A program made the position numbers and the translations under genes. Under the pieces are notes generated by a model. The model searched no databases. It saw only the letters and a program-made list of their open reading frames with translations, and was not told where the DNA came from. Below are positions 7,158 to 14,698 of a DNA stretch of 19,671 nucleotides, one piece after another. Position 1 is the first letter of the stretch, and each line of letters starts with the position of its first letter. Source of the DNA: Campylobacteraceae bacterium (lineage in GTDB: Bacteria > Campylobacterota > Campylobacteria > Campylobacterales > Sulfurovaceae); contig JAMOSA010000018.1 in the NCBI GenBank assembly GCA_027063325.1, positions 1 through 19,671 on the forward strand. The letters are read 5' to 3'.

Positions 7158-7995
7158 AGAGTTCAACATTAGGCTCTTTGTATGTAGTAACAAAGGCATC
7201 TGGGATAAACTGCTTTTGTACTGTAGGCAAGACTGCTACAGCATCATCTTTGGTGGCAAATGGACCTGTTAATAGTTTGTATGCTCCATTTTGGGTTATT
7301 ATAATATAATCAAATCCTGATGATTTAAGATGCTCTAACAGAGCTTTTTCACTAACTTCTGGATCTGTTTGATAAGAACCTAGCTGTATATAGTACTCTC
7401 CACTTTTTGCAGTAACTTTTGTAGGGGCTTGATAACATTTGTTACAATCATCTTTTGGTATTGAAGAGATTTTTACTTTTGGTTTAAACTCTTTGTTGAT
7501 ATTATCATCTTTTATAACTCTGCGACATATTTTGATACGGTTTTTATAGTATGGATCATTTAATGAAGTAATTTTTACACCCTCTTTTTCATTTGAAGCG
7601 TGTTGAAATTTGCCATTACCTACATATATACCTACATGAGTAATCTGTCCTGTACGCCTAGCTGTTGTATCAAAAAAGATTAAATCTCCATACTTCAATT
7701 CATCAACAGATACTCTCTTGCCTACCCTTGCTTGTTCTCTTGCAGTACGAGGCAAAAACTTGTTCATAGAACCATAGCAATAATATACAAGTCCAGAGCA
7801 ATCAAATTCTTCTGGTCCCTCTTCTGCCCACTCATACTCTTTGCCTCTAGTTTCATCAAGCAGTACTTTTAATGCTTTTGGGGTAGGTTTTTGGTATCTT
7901 ACTTTTGGTTTATGCAGTGTATAGTCATATCTACTCCAACAACCGCCAAGGGTTAGTATAAGACTCAAAGATATACTATACACAAAATACTTCAT
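7153..7995 (-). CDS. NlpC/P60 peptidoglycan hydrolase lipoprotein with C-terminal SPOR domain
   Basis: The 280-residue protein has a lipoprotein signal with lipobox LGGC (C19). An NlpC/P60 cysteine peptidase domain follows at about 38-160: catalytic C66 in DCSGLVYYC, H120 in THVGIYVGNG, and the third polar residue probably H132 in QHAS. A SPOR domain lies at about 198-272, with YYIQLGSYQTD and YKLLTGPFATKDDA. NlpC/P60 enzymes cut peptide cross-links, commonly D-Glu to meso-DAP. SPOR domains bind stem-peptide-free glycan strands at division sites. The protein is therefore likely a membrane-anchored, septum-targeted endopeptidase. It begins 1 base after the small membrane protein gene and is the last gene of the tatB-tatC-queA transcription unit. 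Confidence 0.92.
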   Translation of the reverse strand: MKYFVYSISLSLILTLGGCWSRYDYTLHKPKVRYQKPTPKALKVLLDETRGKEYEWAEEGPEEFDCSGLVYYCYGSMNKFLPRTAREQARVGKRVSVDELKYGDLIFFDTTARRTGQITHVGIYVGNGKFQHASNEKEGVKITSLNDPYYKNRIKICRRVIKDDNINKEFKPKVKISSIPKDDCNKCYQAPTKVTAKSGEYYIQLGSYQTDPEVSEKALLEHLKSSGFDYIIITQNGAYKLLTGPFATKDDAVAVLPTVQKQFIPDAFVTTYKEPNVELF

Positions 7996-7996
7996 A

Positions 7997-8152
7997 TCAA
8001 TCTTTCAATAAGTCATTCATTCTTTTGGTATCTGGATCATCATTTGGATCTCTTAGTGGCTTTTTCATCTCATATATCAAAGTAACTATCAAGGCTATAG
8101 CAATCAATACTATAGCTACTATCAATACAAAATATCTTGGATCAAAAAACAT
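7997..8152 (-). CDS. Small single-span membrane protein, 51 residues, function unknown
   Basis: This short frame reads MFFDPRYFVL, then one hydrophobic segment (about residues 8-27, rich in Ile, Val, Leu and Ala), then a charged tail with PLRDPNDDPDTKRMNDLL. It therefore looks like a one-pass inner-membrane protein. The ATG at 8152 has AGGA upstream and lies 12 bases after the queA stop. Its TGA ends one base before the ATG of the NlpC/P60 gene. That packing, with the hydrophobic-then-charged pattern, supports a real gene. I do not recognise the family. Its position suggests an envelope role beside the hydrolase, but this is inference only. Confidence 0.75.
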   Translation of the reverse strand: MFFDPRYFVLIVAIVLIAIALIVTLIYEMKKPLRDPNDDPDTKRMNDLLKD

Positions 8153-8164
8153 AACTCTTATCCT

Positions 8165-9199
8165 TTATAAAATCAACATTGCATCACCATAACTAAAAAA
8201 TCTATACCTATGCTCTTTTGCTATATTATACACTCTTAGTGTCTCATCTGTACCTATAAAAGAGCTAACAAGCATCAAAAGAGTACTTTTGGGCAGATGG
8301 AAATTGGTAAGAAGATAGTTTACTCTAACAGGAGGATTTGCCGGATGCAAAAATAGATCACACTCACCCTCTACTTTTCCTACTCTTGCATAATACTCTA
8401 TGGTTCTTGTTACTGTAGTACCAATTGCCAATATCTTTGAAGTTTGATTATCTATAACTTTGGCAGACTCATCTGGTATAGAGTACCACTCAGAGTGCAT
8501 AGGGTGATTTAGTATATTTTCACTCTCAACAGGTTTAAAAGTACCAGCTCCAACATGAAGAGTTAATGTGTGTGTATCAAACTGCTCTTTCATTCTCTCA
8601 AGAAGTGCTGATGTAAAGTGCAAAGAGGCTGTAGGAGCTGCTACTGCTCCCTCTTTTGTACCAAAGAGAGTTTGATAGTATATACTATCCTCTTTTGTAT
8701 CTTCTCTTTGCATATAAGGAGGTAGTGGAATGTGACCAATCTTTTCTAATATATCAACCAGTGTTACAAAATCTATAACCTTATTATCTTTATAAAACTC
8801 TATAACTCTGCTACCGTCACTATTTAGCTTCAATACTTTAGCTACCAATCCATCATCAAAGTAAATCTTAATACCCTCTTTTACTCTACCTTTTATCATA
8901 ACCAAAGCTGTAGTATCATTTAACATTTTATTAAAGAGTAGTTCAATCTTGCCACCACTACTCTTTTTACCAAAAACTCTGGCTTTGATTACCTTGGTAT
9001 CATTTAGAAATATATTTGTATTTTTGGGTATATATGATAAAAATTCACTAAATATAGTATGAATAATTGAGCCATCTTTTCTGTTATATACCAAAAGCTT
9101 TGCACTATCTGGCGGATTTACTGGATATTTGGCTATGAGAGAAGGATCTAATTCATAATCATATGAACTAGTCAAAAGCTCTTTAGCTCTTTTGCTCAT
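8165..9199 (-). CDS. queA: S-adenosylmethionine:tRNA ribosyltransferase-isomerase QueA
   Basis: The 344-residue product matches QueA: YELDPSLIAKYPVNPPDSAKLLV near the N-terminus, NDTKVIKARVFGKK at about 85, and AAPTASLHFTSALLERM, HVGAGTFKPV and HPANPPVRVNYLLTNFHLPKSTLLMLV further on. It moves the ribosyl part of SAM onto 7-aminomethyl-7-deazaguanine in tRNA, giving epoxyqueuosine in the queuosine pathway. The frame is open to 9262, but the upstream part is only the tatC acidic tail in another frame. I choose the ATG at 9199: it has GGAGAG a few bases upstream, and the product length agrees with the family (E. coli about 356). It overlaps the end of tatC by 17 bases, which indicates coupling. 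Confidence 0.95.
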   Translation of the reverse strand: MSKRAKELLTSSYDYELDPSLIAKYPVNPPDSAKLLVYNRKDGSIIHTIFSEFLSYIPKNTNIFLNDTKVIKARVFGKKSSGGKIELLFNKMLNDTTALVMIKGRVKEGIKIYFDDGLVAKVLKLNSDGSRVIEFYKDNKVIDFVTLVDILEKIGHIPLPPYMQREDTKEDSIYYQTLFGTKEGAVAAPTASLHFTSALLERMKEQFDTHTLTLHVGAGTFKPVESENILNHPMHSEWYSIPDESAKVIDNQTSKILAIGTTVTRTIEYYARVGKVEGECDLFLHPANPPVRVNYLLTNFHLPKSTLLMLVSSFIGTDETLRVYNIAKEHRYRFFSYGDAMLIL

Positions 9200-10295
9200 A
9201 AGCTCTCTCCAACTCTTCAAAATCACTATCATCCATATCCAACTCATCATCATCTTCATCATCTTCTTTGTATGGATTTACCATACGAACAATAAGGATA
9301 GAGAGACCATATAGTAGTATAAGAGGTCCAGCCATCAGCATTTGTGTAAGAACATCTGGCGGAGTAAGCAAAGCTGCAACTATAAATATGATAATAACTG
9401 CATATTTGAAAAAGTCTTTTAGTGTTTTATCTGTAATCAAACCCAAAAGAGCCAAGAAGTATGTAAATACAGGCAATTCAAATGCAAGTCCAAAACCAAA
9501 CATAATTTTAGTAAAAAAGCCTACATAATCTTCAATATTGATTAGTGGTGTATATAGAAATGAACCAAATGTAATAAGAAATTGAAATCCAAAAGGGGTA
9601 ACTATATAGTATGCAAAAAGAACACCTATAAAAAACATTATAGAACCGCCTATTACAAACGGTAATACCATCTTCTTTTCATTATCATAAAGTCCAGGAG
9701 CTACAAAGAGCCATATTTGCCAAAGAACCATAGGCATAGCTATCAATATTCCTGCAAAAAATGAGACCTTTAAGGCTACAAAAAATGCTCCGCCAACTTG
9801 ATGAGTGGTAATCATACCACTAAAGCTTTTATCTTTCAACTCTTTAGCTTTGGTTAAATTGGTATCTTTTTGTAACCACTCTCCAAGCCTCTTGGTAGCT
9901 ACTGTCAACTCTTTGGCTGAAGTTGCACTCTGATTTAGTATTACTGCCAATGCTCTGTCTCTACTGCTGTTTGATTCATTTAAGAGTTTAACTGCACTAC
10001 TTAAGCTGTTTTGTAAATTTGTAGATGAATTAATAATATTTGAACTCAAAATTGACACTTTATTGTTAGTAGGTACAGCAGTAGTATTACTCTCTTGTAT
10101 TTTCCATTCACTTTTGTTTCTGCTATCTACTATTTTACCTACTTGAATCAATGCTTCATTAAGTGGTTTTGTCATCCAACCCAAAATTGCATTATGAAAT
10201 GTAAAAGCTATAATAAAACCTATAAATATAGATAAAAATGATATTCCAATTCTTTGTCTTAACTCTACAAGGTGTGGTTTAACACTCTCAAACAT
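9183..10295 (-). CDS. tatC: Sec-independent protein translocase TatC with an enlarged first periplasmic loop
   Basis: With the start chosen here the protein is 370 residues. It opens MFESVKPHLVELRQRIG and keeps the family marks LWQIWLFVAPGLYDNEKK (about 191-208) and FGFGLAFELPVF (about 266-277). Several hydrophobic spans support the usual six. TatC is the signal-peptide receptor of the twin-arginine pathway. Most TatC proteins have about 250 residues. The extra length is a roughly 110-residue Ser/Asn/Thr-rich helical segment between TM1 (about 17-39) and TM2 (from about 168), in the periplasmic P1 loop, plus an acidic C-terminal tail (about 344-370). The ATG at 10295 has GGAGG 5 bases upstream and overlaps tatB by 8 bases. 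An ATG at 10322 would overlap more and add nine atypical residues. Confidence 0.95.
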   Translation of the reverse strand: MFESVKPHLVELRQRIGISFLSIFIGFIIAFTFHNAILGWMTKPLNEALIQVGKIVDSRNKSEWKIQESNTTAVPTNNKVSILSSNIINSSTNLQNSLSSAVKLLNESNSSRDRALAVILNQSATSAKELTVATKRLGEWLQKDTNLTKAKELKDKSFSGMITTHQVGGAFFVALKVSFFAGILIAMPMVLWQIWLFVAPGLYDNEKKMVLPFVIGGSIMFFIGVLFAYYIVTPFGFQFLITFGSFLYTPLINIEDYVGFFTKIMFGFGLAFELPVFTYFLALLGLITDKTLKDFFKYAVIIIFIVAALLTPPDVLTQMLMAGPLILLYGLSILIVRMVNPYKEDDEDDDELDMDDSDFEELERAYEQKS

Positions 10296-10710
10296 CACTG
10301 CCTCCACTGTTTTTGAATCCATCTATGGATTTCTCTTTGGAAGCTCTCTTTTGGGCATACTCTACACTCAAATCACTGCCCATACTCTCATTTGCCACCT
10401 TTTGTGGATCAAGATTGATTTCATTCAATGCTCTTTGAGCCTCTTCAACAGGAGAGTTTAATGCATTTTTAAATCCACTTATATCTTCACTGCTTTTTTG
10501 CAGAGTCTCTCTATACTGCATAGCTTCCTCTTTTAACTCTTTTAGATGAACCTCTTCTTCAAAAGTACTCTTGGCATCATCAATTACCTTTTTAAAACTA
10601 CGAATAAATTTACCCACCTGTACCATGGCATCTGGTAATTTGTCTGGTCCTAAAAACAGTATAGCAACAATAGCTATCATCAAAATCTCGGTAAAACCCA
10701 TACCAAACAT
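10288..10710 (-). CDS. tatB: Sec-independent protein translocase TatB
   Basis: The 140-residue protein has the TatA/B N-terminus MFGMGFTEILMIAIVAILFL, with Glu8 in the membrane helix, the hinge LGPDKLPD and an amphipathic helix (about 28-60). A long charged helical tail follows. Glu8, the GP-x-x-LP hinge and the length favour TatB over TatA, which is usually about 60-90 residues with polar Gln/His at that position. TatB and TatC together form the receptor complex for twin-arginine signal peptides. It is the first gene of the operon, has AGGA upstream of its ATG and overlaps tatC by 8 bases. No tatA is in the window; it would have to be elsewhere. Confidence 0.9.
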   Translation of the reverse strand: MFGMGFTEILMIAIVAILFLGPDKLPDAMVQVGKFIRSFKKVIDDAKSTFEEEVHLKELKEEAMQYRETLQKSSEDISGFKNALNSPVEEAQRALNEINLDPQKVANESMGSDLSVEYAQKRASKEKSIDGFKNSGGSDV

Positions 10711-10948
10711 TATAATCCTTAATATTCATTTTTTACTATATAGTGCTAAAAAGCAATATTTTATCGTATTACTACTCTAAAAAACGAACAATTATAAATT
10801 GATATAGATACACTAAATAACCTTGATAGATACCTACTAAACTAATTTGTAATATTTTCTCTGTAAACCTTGACATTCAAATACTCAATATAGTATAATC
10901 TGCTCAAATAAGTATATAGCAAGTGGTGCTGTATATAAAGGAGGAGCT
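10711..10948. promoter_or_regulatory. Divergent intergenic region tatB/grpE with near-consensus sigma70 promoter for grpE-dnaK
   Basis: On the plus strand TTGACA (10870-10875) and TATAAT (10894-10899) are separated by 18 bases, giving a predicted start near 10906 and a leader of about 43 bases with AGGAGG before the grpE ATG. A full -35 match is unusual for Campylobacterota. I looked for a CIRCE operator and found only a lone half-like GTGCTAA near 10743-10749. The minus-strand promoter for tatB is less clear; a TATAGT near 10739-10744 is possible. Nothing else is coded here. Confidence 0.7.
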
Positions 10949-11509
10949 ATGAGCAAAAAAGAAAAGAGTGATAAAACACAAGAGCAAGAGACAAAAGAGA
11001 TAGAAGAGTTTTTTGAAGAATCAAAAGATGTTGAAGTTAATATTGATGAAGAAAATAACGAACTTCAAGAGTGTAAAAAAGAGCTTGAAGAGTATAAAGA
11101 CAAATATATAAGAGCTCATGCAGAGTTTGACAATATGAAAAAGAGATTAGAAAGAGACAAAAGTACAGCAGTCAGCTTTGCCAATGAGACTTTTGCAAAA
11201 GATCTGCTTAGTGTAATTGATTCATTTGAGAGTGCAATTGCATCTATGGATCAGATTGAGGGTGATGAAGCTGTAGAAAAAATCAAAGAGGGAGTCTCTT
11301 TGACATATGAGCAACTCAAAAAAGTACTCAAAAAGCATGGTGTAGAAGAGGTAGCAAATGAGGGTGTATTTGACCCTAACTTCCATCAGGTAGTACATCA
11401 AATGGATAGTGATGAGCATCAAAGTGGTGAAATTATCCAGGTATTGCAAAAAGGTTATGTGATGAAAGAGAGACTGCTTCGTCCAGCTATGGTTGCGACA
11501 AAAAAATAA
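10949..11509 (+). CDS. grpE: Nucleotide exchange factor GrpE
   Basis: The 186-residue protein has an acidic N-terminal arm (about 1-45), then the dimerising coiled coil (about 40-95, ELEEYKDKYIRAHAEFDNMK). The beta-domain signature lies at about 140-186: HGVEEVANEGVFDPNFHQVV and VLQKGYVMKERLLRPAMV. GrpE drives ADP release from DnaK. The ATG has an AGGAGG site and follows a strong promoter. It is the first gene of the unit; hrcA, which commonly precedes grpE-dnaK in this phylum, is not adjacent. dnaK begins 98 bases downstream. Confidence 0.97.
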   Translation: MSKKEKSDKTQEQETKEIEEFFEESKDVEVNIDEENNELQECKKELEEYKDKYIRAHAEFDNMKKRLERDKSTAVSFANETFAKDLLSVIDSFESAIASMDQIEGDEAVEKIKEGVSLTYEQLKKVLKKHGVEEVANEGVFDPNFHQVVHQMDSDEHQSGEIIQVLQKGYVMKERLLRPAMVATKK

Positions 11510-11524
11510 AAAGTTTTAGTCAAA

Positions 11525-11566
11525 GCAACTCAAGTTGCAAAATATATATATAAATTTCTATATAAT
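11525..11566 (+). promoter_or_regulatory. Small hairpin and possible internal promoter between grpE and dnaK
   Basis: GCAACTCAAGTTGC (11525-11538) is a compact inverted repeat 15 bases after the grpE stop. Further on, TATAAT lies at 11561-11566, behind AT-rich sequence and with AAGGAGAG before the dnaK ATG. The hexamer could give dnaK its own promoter, but the spacing to any -35 (TTGCAA at 11535) is 20 bases, too long for confidence. Confidence 0.3.
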
Positions 11567-11607
11567 TTTGCCAGAAAAATGAATAAACTATCAAAAGGAG
11601 AGAAGAT

Positions 11608-13488
11608 ATGAGTAAGCCAATAGGAATAGATTTAGGTACAACAAACTCTGCAATGGCAGTATATGAGAATGGTGAAGCAAAAATAATCCCAAACAAAGAG
11701 GGTAAAAATACAACCCCTTCAATTGTAGCATTTACAGATAAAGGTGAAATTTTAGTAGGTGATCCGGCAAAAAGACAGATGGTTACAAACCCTGAAAAGA
11801 CTATATATTCTGTAAAAAGAATTATGGGGTTGATGTGTAATGAAGATAAAGCCAAAGAGGCAAAAGAGAGATTGCCATACCATGTAACAGATAAAAATGG
11901 TGCTTGTGCAATAGAGATTGATGGCAAAATCTATACACCTCAAGAGATTAGTGCCAAAATTTTGATGAAACTAAAAGAGGATGCTGAAGCATATCTTGGT
12001 ACACCTGTAACTGATGCTGTTATTACAGTGCCTGCATATTTTAATGATGCCCAAAGAAAAGCGACAAAAGAGGCAGGAACAATTGCAGGACTTAATGTAC
12101 TTAGAATTATCAATGAGCCAACAAGTGCAGCACTTGCTTATGGATTGGATAAAAAAGATAGTGAAAATATAGCTGTATATGACCTTGGTGGTGGTACATT
12201 TGATGTTACAATCTTAGAAACTGGTGATGGTGTAGTAGAAGTATTGGCAACCGGTGGTGATGCATTCTTGGGTGGTGATGACTTTGATAACCGTGTAATT
12301 GATCATATAGTAGAAGAGTTCAAAAAAGAAAATGGTATAGATCTAAAGTCTGATATGATGGCATTACAAAGACTCAAAGAGGCAGCAGAAAATGCCAAAA
12401 AAGAGTTGTCATCTGCTACTGAGACAGAGATTAACCTACCATTTATTACAGCAGATGCTAGTGGTCCAAAACACCTTGTAATGAAAATTACAAGAGCTAA
12501 GTTTGAGAGTTTGATTGATGATTTGGTAGAGAAGACTATCAGCAAGATTGATGAAGTACTAAAAGAGTCTGGTCTTAGCAAGAGTGAAATTAAAGAGGTT
12601 GTAATGGTTGGTGGAAGTACAAGGGTTCCACTTGTACAAGAGAAAGTAAAAGCATTCTTTGGCAAAGAGTTAAATAAATCTGTAAACCCTGATGAAGTAG
12701 TTGCAATTGGTGCTTCAATTCAAGGTGGTGTATTAACTGGTGATGTAAAAGATGTACTACTACTAGATGTTACACCTCTAAGTCTTGGTATTGAGACTCT
12801 GGGTGGTGTTACAACAAAAATTATAGAAAAGGGTACAACAATACCTGTTAAAAAGTCTCAGGTATTCTCAACAGCAGAAGATAACCAACCAGCTGTTAGT
12901 ATCCATGTAGTACAAGGTGAAAGAGAGTTTGCCAAGGATAACAAATCTCTTGGTATGTTTGAGCTAAGCGGTATTCCACCAGCACCAAGAGGTGTACCAC
13001 AAATTGAAGTTACATTTGATATAGATGCAAACGGTATCTTGACTGTTACAGCTCAAGATAAAGCAACTGGTAAATCTCAAGAGATTAAAATCACTGGTTC
13101 AAGCGGACTGAGTGAAGAAGAGATTCAAAGAATGGTACAGGATGCAGAAGCTCACAAAGCAGAAGATGCAAAGAGAAAAGAGCTTGTAGAGGCTAAAAAC
13201 CAAGCAGATGCACTGGTACATCAAACAAGAAAAGTATTAAGTGAGCTTGGAGACAAGGTAGAGCCATCATTAAAAGAGGCAGCATCTAAAAGTGCAGATG
13301 AGCTTGAAGCACTGATAAAAGATGAAAATGTTACAAAAGAGCAAATAGATAGCAAAGTTGCAGAGCTAAATACTCATAATGAAAAACTTGCACAACAAGC
13401 AGCTTCTGCACAACAAGCAGGTGATGCAGGTGCAAAAAGCAACTCTAAACCAGCAGATGATGATGTAATCGATGCTGAAGTAGAGTAA
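11608..13488 (+). CDS. dnaK: Molecular chaperone DnaK (Hsp70)
   Basis: The 626-residue protein has the ATPase domain, with phosphate 1 motif GIDLGTTNSAMAVYENG near residue 5, VYDLGGGTFDVTILE near 190, and the adenosine motif MVGGSTRVPLVQ near 334. The substrate-binding domain, with the interdomain linker VKDVLLLDVTPLSLG at about 383, is followed by a helical lid and the C-terminal DDDVIDAEVE tail. Length and motifs are normal for an Hsp70. It folds nascent and stressed proteins with GrpE (upstream) and a DnaJ not seen here. It lies 98 bases after grpE with AAGGAGAG before the ATG. Confidence 0.99.
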   Translation: MSKPIGIDLGTTNSAMAVYENGEAKIIPNKEGKNTTPSIVAFTDKGEILVGDPAKRQMVTNPEKTIYSVKRIMGLMCNEDKAKEAKERLPYHVTDKNGACAIEIDGKIYTPQEISAKILMKLKEDAEAYLGTPVTDAVITVPAYFNDAQRKATKEAGTIAGLNVLRIINEPTSAALAYGLDKKDSENIAVYDLGGGTFDVTILETGDGVVEVLATGGDAFLGGDDFDNRVIDHIVEEFKKENGIDLKSDMMALQRLKEAAENAKKELSSATETEINLPFITADASGPKHLVMKITRAKFESLIDDLVEKTISKIDEVLKESGLSKSEIKEVVMVGGSTRVPLVQEKVKAFFGKELNKSVNPDEVVAIGASIQGGVLTGDVKDVLLLDVTPLSLGIETLGGVTTKIIEKGTTIPVKKSQVFSTAEDNQPAVSIHVVQGEREFAKDNKSLGMFELSGIPPAPRGVPQIEVTFDIDANGILTVTAQDKATGKSQEIKITGSSGLSEEEIQRMVQDAEAHKAEDAKRKELVEAKNQADALVHQTRKVLSELGDKVEPSLKEAASKSADELEALIKDENVTKEQIDSKVAELNTHNEKLAQQAASAQQAGDAGAKSNSKPADDDVIDAEVE

Positions 13489-13493
13489 TATTC

Positions 13494-13514
13494 CAACACC
13501 CTCTTTGGGTGTTG
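13494..13514 (+). other. Hairpin between dnaK and the CCA-adding enzyme gene
   Basis: CAACACCC (13494-13501) pairs perfectly with GGGTGTTG (13507-13514) around a five-base loop. No T-run follows; instead GAGAGAG, the likely ribosome-binding site of the next gene, comes directly after. It is better read as a partial attenuator, an mRNA-end stabiliser or a translation modulator than as a full terminator. Confidence 0.6.
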
Positions 13515-13524
13515 AGAGAGTATT

Positions 13525-14694
13525 ATGCCAAAGTTGTACTTTCCAAACTTCTACAAAACAATTCCAAACCACTTGATAAAACAGATAAATCATATATATA
13601 CATACTTACATTCAAACTATAATGCCGACTGTAAAATAGTCGGAGGTGCAATTAGAGACAGGCTTCTTGGTAGAGAGATTAACGATATTGACATAGAGTG
13701 CTACAATATATCAACCCAAAATTTTCACAAAGCTATGAATGAATTAAATGCAGATGGCTTTGGCAAGAGTTTTTTTGTATATAAATTAGGAGATATTGAT
13801 ATAGCCTTACCACGCAAAGAGACAAAAATTGCAAATGGACATAGAGGATTTAGTGTAGAGCCTGTTGATAATGAAAAAGATGCCTGTAAAAGAAGAGATT
13901 TTACTATAAATGCAATGCTTTATGATATTAAAAGTTCTACAATATTAGATTATTTTAGTGGGCTAGAAGATATTTCAAATAAAATCCTAAGAGTAATAGA
14001 TCAAAATACCTTCCAGGAAGATTCACTAAGAGTATTACGAGGTATGCAGTTTGCTTCAAGATTACACTTCAAAATTGAACCAAACAGTATAGAGTTATCA
14101 AAAAGTATGGATTTGTCAGACTTGGCAAAAGAGAGAATTTTTATAGAGTTTGAAAAGATGTTTTTATCTACACATCTACACTATGGATTATACTACCTTG
14201 AAGAGCTTCAAATATCCAAAAAACTCTGGAACACTCCACTAACTACCAAAAACAGATTTAAAGCAATGAGAGATATGAAAAGATACCAAAAATACTTTTT
14301 ACCACACCTCTATCCATACTACTTTTTAGCAATTTATTATCAATATACAACACAATCTATGGATAATATACTATCTGCAATCAATACACCAAACCACTAT
14401 AAAAGAGTATTAAAAAATATATCCAAAATCCCCCACCCTCTTGCAAATAGCTTTGTAGCTTCACAAGCTCTAAAAGATGGTATCAAAAATTCACCTCTAA
14501 ACTATCACCACAAAGTTATACAAACAGCCAAATATTTAAATATATGGGATAAACCCTTTGATATAGGCATAACACCACAACAGTTGATATCAAAAGGTTT
14601 CAAGGGTGCAAAAATTGGACAAGAGTTGAGTAAAATCCAACAACAAAGATTAAAAGAGTTGGATGCTCACACTCCCTCCCAAAACATAAACTGA
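13525..14694 (+). CDS. cca: CCA-adding tRNA nucleotidyltransferase / poly(A) polymerase family
   Basis: The 389-residue protein has the class II nucleotidyltransferase core: KIVGGAIRDRLLG at about 37-49, the metal-binding D54-I-D56 in INDIDIE, CKRRDFTINAMLYD at about 121-134 (RRD nearby) and the EDSLRVLRGMQFASRL nucleotide-recognition helix near 165-180. The C-terminal half is helical and diverged. The enzyme adds or repairs the 3' CCA end of tRNA. Some bacteria split CC- and A-addition over two related proteins, which cannot be excluded here. The ATG follows GAGAGAG and starts 36 bases after dnaK, so it is probably partly co-transcribed. It ends 4 bases from the stop of the convergent next gene. 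Confidence 0.88.
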   Translation: MPKLYFPNFYKTIPNHLIKQINHIYTYLHSNYNADCKIVGGAIRDRLLGREINDIDIECYNISTQNFHKAMNELNADGFGKSFFVYKLGDIDIALPRKETKIANGHRGFSVEPVDNEKDACKRRDFTINAMLYDIKSSTILDYFSGLEDISNKILRVIDQNTFQEDSLRVLRGMQFASRLHFKIEPNSIELSKSMDLSDLAKERIFIEFEKMFLSTHLHYGLYYLEELQISKKLWNTPLTTKNRFKAMRDMKRYQKYFLPHLYPYYFLAIYYQYTTQSMDNILSAINTPNHYKRVLKNISKIPHPLANSFVASQALKDGIKNSPLNYHHKVIQTAKYLNIWDKPFDIGITPQQLISKGFKGAKIGQELSKIQQQRLKELDAHTPSQNIN

Positions 14695-14698
14695 CTGC

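Noticed and set aside
9200..9262. Extended N-terminus of queA (Met-rich, overlapping tatC)
   Set aside because: It is the out-of-frame reading of the tatC acidic tail. The ATG at 9199 has a strong ribosome-binding site and gives the family length.
10739..10750. Half-CIRCE-like TTAGCACT (minus strand) in the tatB/grpE gap
   Set aside because: The second half-site at the required 9-base spacing is absent, so it is probably chance.
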